64,000 nucleotides of DNA from Larix kaempferi. Lineage: Eukaryota > Streptophyta > Pinopsida > Pinales > Pinaceae. The notes under the pieces were generated by a model. The model did not search any database. It had not been told where the DNA came from and was given only the letters and a program-made list of their open reading frames with translations. The stretch lies in NCBI GenBank assembly GCA_027924585.1, contig BSBM01000036.1, forward strand, positions 4,209,001-4,273,000. The letters run 5' to 3'. The position numbers were made by a program, and so were the translations under genes. This document shows, one piece after another, positions 48,110 through 58,264 of this stretch (the stretch's first letter is position 1; each line of letters begins with the position of its first letter).

Positions 48110-48600
48110 CAAACGTGGAAGGGTTATGCTAACGCTTCCGACCCACACAGGAATAAAATCTAAAAATGGTTCGCCGTTGCGGGGAAGTTCTACGAAAGCT
48201 TCCGCGAATAAGTCAAGTATCGCGGCAGACTTAAGCGAACTTTTCCACTTTCGCGAGAAAGTTGGCCAAGTTCTTCCGAAAATATGCCAAGGTTTGTGGA
48301 GTGGAAGAAAAATACGAGTCTCTCCGAAAAAAAATTGATGCATTTTCGGTGCTTGCGGTAGAGTTAGATGAAAGCTTCCGCCGTAGCGGAAGGATTTAAC
48401 GAGTTTGTTCCGCCGCGAGCTTGTTTGAATAAACGTTTCATTTTTTCGGAAATTTTAAGATAACGTTTCCACTGTGGCTTGAATTGGCCTTCTCTTTCAT
48501 TGTTTCGGAAGACTTGGGACAACTCTTCTGCTATTGCGGAAAAATTAACTCAGAGCTTCCACCGTTGCGGGTCGAAAGACTGAGTTTTACTTGGGCAAAA
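48110..48600. repeat. CpG-rich block with repeated cttccgccgttgcgg motif
   Basis: Imperfect copies of CTTCCGCCGTAGCGGAAG occur at about 48170-48187, 48375-48392 (perfect 7-bp stem, 4-base loop), 48524-48541 and 48555-48570, with more half-sites (cttccg, gcggaag) between. CG dinucleotides are far denser than in neighbouring decayed DNA. Confidence 0.7.
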
Positions 48601-48735
48601 AGATGAAACTCAAAAATTCTAAGGAAAATTAAGATCAAAAGAAACTAAGTCACTGGATGCCAAGATGTTGCAAAACCTTTTAAGGAAAACATACTCAAAA
48701 AAGAGAGGGGCCCCACTATTTTTCAAAAAATAAAA

Positions 48736-48786
48736 GGGGGGGGGGGGGGGTTGTACCAACAACAAATGGCGATTCGCTGGTGAACA
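48736..48786 (+). other. G15 run followed by a possible primer-binding site
   Basis: Fifteen G residues (48736-48750) follow taaaa. At 48767 comes tggcgattcgctggtgaaca, similar to the TGGCGACTCCGCTGGGGA primer site seen in some plant gypsy elements. If real, an LTR would end at about 48764 on the plus strand, but no matching start was secured. The G run could also be a polypurine tract or a base-calling artefact. Confidence 0.35.
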
Positions 48787-48789
48787 CAG

Positions 48790-49870
48790 ATCTCTGAAGC
48801 AAAAATCATCTAGAAGTCAAGAAACTTTCAAAGTGTTGTCCTGCTCCTTCTGCTACACTGATCATCATCTCGTTGTTATGTAAGTCTTACCTGAAAGTGG
48901 GCATCCCCCGACTTGCTGTCATGTATGTCTCAAACTCATCCTTCAGTCTCGAGGAATCTAATGCATACTAAAGAGAAGTTTATGAACAGTGTCGAGGTGC
49001 GAACCAAGCCAACAGCTCTGGAACATATGTTTCGCACCGGTAAGCACAAGTTATAGGGACCCAGGGGCGACGATCCCCCCCTTTTGTGTGGTCACAGGGA
49101 CCACGAGACTTCGAACCATCACCAACTACCTAGACATCTCGGACAAAACTTCATGCTTGTAACCCAGGGTGTCCGAGGCGCAACCTGCTCCAAGCGCTCA
49201 TGCACACTCGTCGTTCGGGCCCTCAATGCACCTGGTGTGCTACCACACAAAATGAAATGGATCATTTCCACAGCCTCCTTGGAATTCCTAACTTAACAAA
49301 ATGCCAGAACCTTGAGTAGCATAACCCTTCTTAACTAAAACAATCTATGTGTGCTTTCTCCCCATAGGTCCTCGATTTATACAACGCACTCTGTCATCCA
49401 TCAGCCTCAGCAAGCCGTTGCACCACCGGCTCATACCCCAGGATAATCATAGTTCGTCGTGTGTCGATTATCCGAATGGGGGATGAATCGTACCTTTTCC
49501 TGGTTCCCTTCATGCAGAAACGTGCGAAGCATTTCTTGGGACATGCCGGCATGGTGGATACTTCGTGCCAACCATGCGGACCATCCTGGTAAGTACAATC
49601 GGACATATTGCCTCGGTGTATCCCTAATCCCAACCAGGCTTTCATCTGTCACGATCGACTCGATTAACAAGCATATCTGTCAAAGTAGGAAAAAGTCCCA
49701 TCGTCGTCATGATTTCGGATGTGACCCAAGCGCAACATTCCTAGGTGTTGCTAACAACTCCAACCTTGCAGCAGAAGCCTCCCTGCTTTCGCATTCCATC
49801 CATGGTGGTGCGACATCCTGCCACTAATCATCCTGCAACACATCATTTTTTTTTTCAATTTTTTTTCCCG
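48790..49870. other. No recognised gene; GC-richer, likely gypsy LTR
   Basis: This follows the integrase end of a minus-strand gypsy element and is where its 3' LTR should be. An A-rich purine tract on the minus strand lies at about 49866-49842. Overlapping short frames on both strands are unremarkable. Confidence 0.4.
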
Positions 49871-49877
49871 ATGCGAC

Positions 49878-50423
49878 TCAGGCATCGCGGTGTTCTAAGC
49901 CCGAATAATAGGGCTTCAACCGATGACCATTTACCAACTTGGGGAGCAGCGCCCCGTCCAACTGCTACAACTGAACCGCTCCTTCTGAAGTAATACTACT
50001 GATGCGATAGGGACCAAGCCAATGCATCTACAACTTCCCCGGATGTTTCATAAACTTGCTGTCGTACAACAGCACCATGTCACCCTGTTGAAACTGTTTA
50101 TTTTTTATGTGGCGATCGTGCCATGCCTTCTGTCGATCCTTCTCGACCCCCTGGTGGAACCCAACAATGAAACGATCTTCTTCCAGCTACACCAATTGCG
50201 CCAAACGGTCATTTAATGTTGCGACATCATCCATGCCCGTGACAGCCGCAATTCGTAGACTCGGAACAATATACTCCATTGGAATAATCGCTTCTTGTCC
50301 ATACACCAACTTAAATGGTGTCTTCCATGTCAGCCATTTACATGTGGTGCAATAGGCCCACAACACTAGGTGTTCCTTCCTCACTAACATCCAAGATGGA
50401 ATATTGTAATTGATCAAAACCAT
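49878..50423 (-). pseudogene. Gypsy integrase C-terminal remnant
   Basis: One frame reads [112 protein letters not shown] and VNGHRLKPYY, the end of a plant gypsy integrase of the large non-chromodomain type. Three in-frame stops (all TAG) interrupt it, with no frameshift. The catalytic core to the right is missing: homology starts abruptly near 50400. Confidence 0.9.
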
Positions 50424-50429
50424 GTGTAA

Positions 50430-51021
50430 TGTGATCCATATTCTAGATTGTTGGGAATAGGGATAACCTCCTCAAAAATTGATCTAGAATTCCATTCAAA
50501 GAAAGAGGTCTAAAATCTCTTATTTAAAAGATTATTCAGATAATTTTGAGATGTGATAAGGCACTCTATTGGCATTCTTTACCAAATGGTCCCATTGTGT
50601 GTGTATTACACAGGAATGGCATAATAAAATTAGGAAAATAATATTTTCGTAAATGAATAAAGGAGAAAGGATGGAATAAAAGGAAAAAAGCAAGGTTTCC
50701 ATGAAGGACAATGCACCTTCCATGTGGCACTATTCCATCAATCCATGTGGTAAGGTCTCTTCTGTTGGGTCCCATCGATGACAAATATTGAGCAAAATAT
50801 TTGTGGCCAAGGAAAACTATAGTTCACTAAGTGAATGAAAACATTTTGATATGGTCAATAGTTTGATATCCTTGTATTTGGTAATAAATTTCAAAATTCA
50901 TTTTCATCAAATGAAAAGCTAAAAATTTCAACATAAAACATGCCCAAAGGTAAAAGCTAGATGAGGCCCAGAAGATGTTATTTGTTTTCAATGAGAAGAC
51001 AACTGAAACCGCCCTCTAAGA
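50430..51021. other. No gene seen
   Basis: AT-rich DNA between the truncated gypsy integrase and the copia LTR starting at 51022. Nothing recognised. Confidence 0.5.
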
Positions 51022-53106
51022 TGTTGGAACACATGGTGATATTAAAATAAGGGGATGAATCGGTATCACGCACTTTTACCAATTTTCACTTCATTAATTG
51101 TGCTCCATTAACAATCATAAATATTCATCAACATAAAAACAAAGTACACATCTTTATATGGAAACTCAATTTATTGAATTGATAAAACCATAAATTACAA
51201 AGAATTGTAGGACACCAATCTCCAATGATGGTGTGAGCACCCACTCACAAATTTAGAAGACATCAATCTGATAGGGACACCAATGTGAAATCTCAAGCAC
51301 AACAGATCTATGGAACAAACACAACAGTTACTAGAGATGCATGCAGTAAAATGTATGGAAACACTGTGCAGAAGGTTTGCAATAGTAAAATAATCTCATA
51401 TACTCATAAGATCGTTTACAATGTGTAACAATGGCTACAATAATCCAAGCAATTCGAATTCCAAAGGTGGTCATTTGAATTGGTGCATGAGAGTGGCTTA
51501 CTAGGCAGTTAACACCACTCAACACATCAGTTAACCACTTAATGAATCAATAATTAACTCTAAAACTAACTCACTGACTCTAAATCAATGCAGAACTCAA
51601 ATGATTTCCCAAAAATAGGGGAGGGCACCATATGTCTACAGTTGAACTGAATGTTAGGTGAGAATAACACCAAATCAGGTCAAACAGTGTAGTAAGGCGC
51701 CCTAGTTTCACCAGTCGGTTGAATAGTGCGCATTAGTCATGCAAATCAACCCCTGAATGATGAAGGAGGCTCAGTAGGTGGCCCAGTTGGCTCCTAGAAT
51801 GTGGGAGGAGGCTTAGATGATGGCCCAGTTGGATCCTAGAATGTAGGAGGAGGCTCAGTTGACTGAAACTGTGATCTTTTGATGATGTAAGCACATGATG
51901 GAGTCAAAATACTTAGGATAAGTGGGTAATTAATCTGTAAGGCTCAAATAAATGATGTGTGGTTGGAAAATGCTCCAACAACCAATCCCTTGTGCAAGCA
52001 CCAACTTGCAATCTCCAGGAACCAACCTGCCCAAGGGATGAGGACGCCAATCCTCTTGAGAACCAACTCAGATTAGTAGACTCCAACCTCTTAAGTTGAT
52101 GAGGACACCAATCCTCTTAAGCACCAACTCAATCCTTCCTTGCACCACCCTGCCACCCTTCTTCTTTGTTCTTCTTGTAGCTTCTACTTCAATAAATTTT
52201 GTAGTTTCTATTCCTATAGTTGTCCCTTTCAGTTCACTTACAATTTCATAACCCAGTATAGTACATACTCCACAAGATTCACAACTCTTTTAGTATCTAT
52301 AGTGTGCTTCAGTTTCAATGCTTCATATTTACTAAAAATATGCTTCAAATTTTCCCTTCAAATCAGCATTTGAACTATCTTTAATTCCTTCAGTTAAAAC
52401 TCCAAAGTCTTTTCCAATAACATTATTTTAACTATGTCTCAGTTAAGATGAACTCCCTATAATATACCACATTTTGCATCCTTGTATCCTCTTATTGTTG
52501 CCTCAGGTATGCTTAGAAGTATGTTCAAGATGCTTCTTAGAATAAAATCTACAATGTGCCAAAATAGTCTTTTCAAGTTTGTCTTTTACAGAATTTGTCT
52601 TCACTGGTCTTCATTCTTTCTAAGCTTGATAGATATTACTTCCTTGTTCCTTCACTAGGTTTACTACTTCAATCACATATTTCTCCACACAAATACACCA
52701 AATGAGACGATTTCCTCTTTGATTTATACATATGCACATGTCTTTTCATAAATGTCCCTTCAAAAGGGCCTACCTGCAGATGAGATTCTTCAAATTCAAA
52801 CATTGTAGTAAAAGGAGAGGGTCGGCTTGCTCTTCTTTATGTGTCTCCTCAAAATTCCTTTTGATTGAGCCAAATTCATCAATGCTTCAAAGATATCATC
52901 ATGAAACCCCTTCAATATCCATTGCCAAGGTTGACTTTATGATCTTCCTTGACACTTCATGTCTATCCTCATGACTTAACACTCCATTTTTATTGGCGGG
53001 CATATTTGTCAATACAACATGGCATGCATAGTATGGGTCTAATATGGGAGTTATTATTTCAAGCCCTTAACTAGGGTTGACATCAATGACAACCAAAATT
53101 CCAGCA
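51022..53106 (-). repeat. LTR of copia element C
   Basis: The plus strand starts tgttggaa (51022) and ends ttccagca (53106), an 8-bp terminal inverted repeat with one mismatch. Directly right of it is caatctccccttttgtcatt, the reverse of AAAAGGGGAGATTG, the usual copia polypurine tract. This makes it the 3' LTR of a minus-strand element. About 2.1 kb is long but known for copia elements. Inside are duplicated ggaggcttagatgatggcccagttgg-like segments (51765-51860) and caccaatcctcttgagaaccaactc/caccaatcctcttaagcaccaactc repeats (52030-52130). Confidence 0.72.
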
Positions 53107-53124
53107 ATCTCCCCTTTTGTCATT
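53107..53124 (-). promoter_or_regulatory. Polypurine tract of copia element C
   Basis: Minus strand gacaaaaggggagattg next to the LTR start, the conserved copia plus-strand primer. Confidence 0.8.
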
Positions 53125-54370
53125 GATGGAAACACGTCTGCAATTGCTTTCCCTATTAGTTGATCCCCCTATCTGTGTTCTATATTTACTCCCCCTTAGA
53201 AATCAATTACCAAAGGGATACTCCCCCTAGACACATGCTTTATTGAATGTGTTGAAGAAAGAACCACCGATTTAAGTGTCTTATTTTAATGCAAAATTCA
53301 AGATTTCAATGAAATCTGCCACACTAGGGTTTTGTAGTTGTCTGCAAAGAAATGATGTCAATAAACAAGTATTTCTTCAAGGCGTCCTTCTACGTGTATC
53401 CTACCAAAAGATGCACATAATGAACTCTTCTAAGCTAAAATGATCTTCTCAACTCTAAAATATCCCTCAACGATATTTGTTACAATCAAGCCTTGCAAAT
53501 ATCCTTCTACATGTTAAATCATTATGGTCTAAGATTCTCAAATTGTTGCTTCAACTAGACACCAACAAACATGGCCTCAACCTTATAGCAACCTTCCTGG
53601 GCATTGCTAGTCATTCTACTTTTAACTCTTTGTCAAAATTTGTTATCCTTTCATCTGTATATTTTTCTTCTTTATGTTGTCATCATTCTCTTAGGTTATT
53701 CTTTCTCCTTTCTTCTTTAATATTGTCAATATAGGCCTTGAATTGATCAAACAAATGATAAATGATGTCTACAATAAATATCTGCATACCAAGTTCATAA
53801 GTAAGCTCAAGGTTCTTCCTCTTCCTTTCACTTCACCAGACTGTGTGATATTCCTTTGATACATACATTTGGTCTCTTCAACTGCTTAAGTAAATTTTTC
53901 CAAATATTTCAGAGTTGAATCTTGTACAAGAACGTTTTCACAATTTTCTTGACCATTAGTTGATGTCTTGTTTGTTGTTTTCCTTAGATAAACAAAATTC
54001 TGTCACAATCTCAGTCTCTTCTTATAAGGAACACATTCAAGACAAAGACTTTGTGCATGATCCCAATTAGCCTTAATATTATAGTTAGGCTTGCTTTTGT
54101 TTTCATCTAGTTCTTTGGATACCTCATTTTTAGCACAAGGTACTCAAAATCCTCTGTTAGATACCTGGACATTAAAGAAAATAAAGGAAGCGATATGTTC
54201 AATAGTATCTTCAGTTATACAAGGGTTGCATATCCAAGAGATCTTCTTTTATCAACATGTGACTCCCCCTGTCAACAATTCTCCCCCATTCAATGATGAA
54301 AGGATACATTTTCTGATTTTATTCTCCATACTTTAGTATGTCACTTGTCTTTCTACGAGTTATTTCCATG
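53125..54370. other. Internal remnant of copia element C without recognisable pol
   Basis: The space between the gag zinc knuckle and the polypurine tract is only about 1.25 kb and shows no protease, integrase, RT or RNase H motifs, so pol is deleted. Confidence 0.55.
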
Positions 54371-54379
54371 TCACTTCGG

Positions 54380-55596
54380 CAATCTCTTGCAAAGTGTCAA
54401 AGGTTGTGACACTTGTAGCATTCAGCATTCATATAAACACTTCCATTTCTTGCTTGAACATTTCATCCATAAGCTGTGCAATCTATAGCTCTATGTCCAT
54501 AATTGTTGCAAAAATAACAATAACCAAGAAAGAAAGTTTGGTACTTGGGAGTAAATGATATTCTTGGTGGAGTAGTCCTTCTGAATTCATTATTTTTTTT
54601 ATTATGATCTCCTCCTTTGCCACTTCCTTCATCAAGATTGGAGCTTCTCAAGACATTTTCATAGCTCCTAGACTTCTCTTCATCTTTCTTCTATGGATGC
54701 TTGGAACCTTCACCTTCTTGAATGATGCCATACCCAATACTAGTCTTGTCAAGTGGAGACCTTTGAGAATTGAGGATATTTTCTAAAATTGTTGAGCTCT
54801 TTTCAAACTTCAAACTGTTATTTACTTGAGTTGTGAGCTCACCAATTTCCTTTCTTAGAAAAGCATTTTCTTCTTCAATTCTTTCATAATCCTTTTATTT
54901 GTTATATAGTTGGATTAACATCAGCTCTTCAATTTTATTTTGTTCTTCTATTTGATATTTCATATTAGAGACTTGTTCTTCTCAAATTCTCTTTTTAATG
55001 AGACGATCTCAAGCTCTTTTGCTTGACAAAACACTTTCTTCTCTTGTAGTTAACTAGTTAAGTCTTGTTCAATAATGTTCTTGGCCTCTACTATTTGACC
55101 TTTTAGATCAACAATGGTCTTTTCAGCGTCTTCAAAGTTCTTATGAACTTCTCCTAGTTGACTTGTCATCCTTTCTTCAACTTTCTGTGTCTCTTCTTTT
55201 TGAGTCATAACACTCTTCAAGTTTGGGCTTAGTTGGGCATTCTTTTCTTCTAGATCCCTTCTTAGAGATATAATTCAATCTTCATGCTTCGTGCTTCTTG
55301 CTTCTTGCTTCTTGCTTCTTTCTTCTTGCATATTTGATCCTTCTCCTCTAGTTGATTTGTCAAGGCTTGGTGTGTCTCTTCAATTTGTGTTTTTAAACCA
55401 ATGATAATATTTCAGTCCCTTCTTTTAAAATTTGATCTTCCTCTTGATGCTTCTGCAATTGTTCCTTTAATGCCTGGTTTTCTCTTTCATCTTTCCTTAG
55501 TTTACTTAGAGCACTGATGAGTTCTCCTTCAAGATGCATCTCTCCTTCAATTTAAAATTCTTCTCTATCTTCATAATCATTGCTTTCAATGACTTC
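54380..55596 (-). pseudogene. Copia gag C-terminal part with coiled coil and zinc knuckle
   Basis: On the minus strand it begins EVIESNDYEDREEF just inside the transposon junction, followed by a long Glu/Lys-rich coiled coil with stops, then TQVNNSLKFEKSSTILENIL, NSQRSPLDKTSIGYG and the knuckle YCYFCNNYGHRAIDC (CX2CX4HX4C intact, about 54530-54486). This layout is typical of copia gag with an extended coiled coil. Its N-terminal part lies beyond the inserted transposon, at 56689-56957. Confidence 0.82.
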
Positions 55597-56688
55597 GGGT
55601 GAAAAAGCGAAGCTGGGAAACAATTCAGTGACAACGGAGTGAAAAAAAAAAGAGGGCGCAGGGATGAACAGGGGAAAAAAAGTCAACCTCAAACTCTAGG
55701 CCTAGAGTTTTGAGAGTTCAAACTCTCGGACGAGAGTTTAAAAAAACTCTAGGCCGAGAGTTTGAACCAATCGTCGCACTGTATTTTTAAAAAACCTCTT
55801 GGTTGAGAATTTGAACTAAACTCTCGGCCAAGAGTTTGGAAGATATTTTTTTGGCCGAGAGTTTATGGTCAACAAAACCTGCGAAAATATCTAGCATCTT
55901 TCTGGAACCTGCAACTTCAGCAAGCCCAAACCCCTGCAAATTTTAAGTATTATTTGTCGGACTTGGTAGCAATGGATTCATATCTGAATCTAGTTTCCAA
56001 TGATATAATAATTGTTTCATTTCGATTTAAATTTCTATTTATTAATAATTTTTTCTAAACCTTATCCCTTAAGAATTTTATTACTCTGAAAATCACCCGA
56101 AATGAAAATTCAATATCATAACAAAGACAAACCAAAAAAATTGAAATTTCACAGAGATCATAATTGGCTCGTCCCCTTCAAAAGGGTACTTTTATTTTTT
56201 CCAATAAGAGTCACATTTGAAAGAAAATGCGAAGACAAAAACATGTGTTGATAATGCACCATTTTCTCAACATATGTTGTTTCGATAAATAATAAAAAAT
56301 AGTTCCCAAGTCTTAAAAAACTCAAAATATATTCCATGATCAAGTGTAGTGTGTGTAGATTATGATCCTACAATGTTTTTCCCTAAAATGAATAACCATC
56401 TATCAAAAAACCGACGTCAACACAGGTCACTCATTATCCATGCCTAAAATTTTAAATTATATGTCGTTGGTTGACAACAAATTTGTCCCATGATATGTCC
56501 ACAAAAAAAATTTAAAAAATTACAAGTAGAAATATAATTCAATTCTCTAAAAGCTTTGTGTTTACTTCACGTTGAAATTCCTAAGGGAGATATGGGTTTG
56601 AAAAGGTCGAATTTGAAAAACAAAAAATTTAGATGTTTTGTTTATAAAAAACAAGCCAAAATTGTTTCCCAACTTCATGTTTTCACCC
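55597..56688. mobile_element. Non-autonomous DNA transposon with 29-bp terminal inverted repeats
   Basis: The left end GGGTGAAAAAGCGAAGCTGG (55597) and the reverse complement of the right end GGGTGAAAACATGAAGTTGG (56688) continue as GAAACAATT in both; 25 of 29 positions agree. The 1,092-bp insert separates the two halves of a copia gag. There is no transposase. An array of 20-bp palindromes lies about 95-270 bp from the left end. A target duplication is not clear (gag/gaa at most), so superfamily is undecided. Confidence 0.75.
55691..55864. repeat. Array of 20-bp palindromes, consensus AAACTCTCGGCCGAGAGTTT
   Basis: 55691-55710 is a perfect palindrome (AAACTCTAGGCCTAGAGTTT). 55720-55739 has 9-bp arms around GA. 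55744-55763 and 55818-55837 each have one mismatched pair. 55793-55812 is a worn copy and 55853-55864 a half-site. All lie in the left subterminal part of the transposon. Confidence 0.93.
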
Positions 56689-56957
56689 CTCCATCATCAA
56701 ATTTATAGTGTTCTTCATTTTTATATGTTTCATCCTTGGCCATAAACGGAGCATCTTCTATAGTGCTCCCATTTTCATTATATGGGTTTCTTTCACCTAT
56801 TGCATATGCTTCTTTATGTCCTCAATTGTGTAGAGACTCTATAGTTTATCCCGTAGCTCTTTAGAAGATGTACATTTTCCTATGTTGTCTTTCATGGAAT
56901 CAAATAATGCGCCAAGGATGGCATCCATTTCCATTGTGTTGTCCTTCTTTAAATTCT
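56689..56957 (-). pseudogene. Copia gag N-terminal part
   Basis: The minus strand from 56957 reads MEMDAILGALFDSMKDNIGK and CTSSKELRDKL, a stop, SLYTIEDIKKHM, then ETYKNEEHYKFDDGG up to the transposon. This is the UBN2-type gag helix block. It is cut at 56957 by the gypsy LTR, so the true start is lost or lies beyond the window. Confidence 0.78.
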
Positions 56958-58237
56958 TGTTGGGCACGGCCCAAGTGGAGCAGTTTTGGTTGAGCGAGGC
57001 TCAAGCGCAGTAACTTTGATGGCAGAAGTACAAGTTAGGTGAGGCCTAGTATTGGCCTATTTTGGGAGAAGCAACTCCGCAAATCCCGAGAGCACGGTAT
57101 GGAGCAATACGAAGTCAGTAGAAAAGGACCTGTCCCCTTAGTAAAAGTGAAGTACTAAGGGATGTCAAGGTAGTTGGAGCAGTTATGTACGAAGCAACGG
57201 ACTGTCAGCTATAGGAGCGAAGAGTAAAGAGGCGGAATGGTGTAAAGGAGGCACCATGTCAGCGTCAAAGTCATGCGGTGGGAGATGTGACTATCAGAAT
57301 AAGCGTCAAATCCAGAGAAGTGGCGCAAAAGGACAGTAGAGCTCCAACGAAGTAAATTCAAAGCATGGTCAATAGGAGAACCGTGCCATTTTGGTTTTAA
57401 AGGTACTATGGGGTTTCGGCCCATAGTTATTGTAAATATGTGACCTTCGAGCACAATCTATATAAAGGGGCAATTTTGTATAGGGAAGGGTTGTTGGATT
57501 TTGGGGATAGCCATTGTGAGTATTGTAAGAGATCAAAGAGAGAAAAAGGCTCTGCAACTGTGTGCGCAGAGGCCCATTATAGAGAAGAGTCTGTAGCTAT
57601 GTGCGTAGAGGCCCATTGTAGAGAAGAGTCTGTAGCTATGTGCGCAGAGGCCTATTGTAGAGAAGATTCTGCAACTGTGTGCGCAGACTGGAACTGTTAA
57701 ACCTTCTCATTAATATAAAGAACAATTCTCGTGGACATAGCTCCCATCTGGGGGGTGAACCACGTAAATACCTGTGTTGTGTGATTGCATCTGTGAGATT
57801 GTTTCATGTTCATGTATGTTTACGCTTTTATTTGTATTTTCACATGTATGTTGATGAGAATAATATGCTAAGTGGTGAAACACACACAACTGAATATGTG
57901 AGTAATCATGAATGTGATGAATGCGTAGTTGCTTAGGTAACTTAAATCAGCGAATTCTGTAGTGTGTGTAACTACCTAAGTGCGCAGTTCCAAAGTTGTG
58001 CAATTGTATTCGAAGTATATGCGAAATAGGTGTGACTTCGATCAAAGGACCGATTCCATATCTGCACATCACCAAGGTTATAGAAACCTGCTTCTGTAAT
58101 CACCCCATAACTTCGCCTCGGGTAAGACTTCAACCTGCTCGCAGGTTTTTTCTGAAAGGGTCAGTGAAAAGGGGTTTTGTTGGGTCTCTAGCTACGCAGA
58201 ACCCGAGTCATCCTAAGAAATATAAAGTTAGCCAACA
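56958..58237 (+). repeat. 5' LTR of gypsy element D
   Basis: 1,280 bp, starting tgttgggcacggcccaag and ending gttagccaaca. A TATA box tatataaa lies at 57459-57466. gtggacatagctcccatctg at 57732 is a leader motif also seen, in related form, in the solo LTR at 11971-12476. The left flank attct (56953-56957) should recur after the 3' LTR outside the window. Confidence 0.82.
57551..57690 (+). repeat. 39-bp tandem repeat in the LTR, three and a half copies
   Basis: Units start at 57551, 57590, 57629 and 57668 (partial): tctgYaRcTRtgtgcgYaga then ggccYattRtagagaagag. Because 39 is divisible by three, an open frame across it gives a 13-residue Cys-containing repeat (ESVAMCVEAHCRE), probably without meaning. 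They lie just downstream of the TATA box in the R/U5 part. Confidence 0.92.
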
Positions 58238-58239
58238 AA

Positions 58240-58262
58240 TGGTTCCATTGTCGCGCTTGAAC
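58240..58262 (+). promoter_or_regulatory. Primer-binding site, tRNA-Asp type
   Basis: tggttccattgtcgcgcttg, then aac, two bases after the LTR end, resembles TGGCGCCGTTGCCGGGGATC used by Athila-type gypsy elements (complement of the tRNA-Asp 3' end). Several positions have changed. Confidence 0.75.
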
Positions 58263-58264
58263 TG

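Noticed and set aside
57440-57700. Cysteine-repeat secreted peptide gene
   Set aside because: The 13-residue repeat comes from the 39-bp tandem units in an LTR downstream of its TATA box; no signal peptide.
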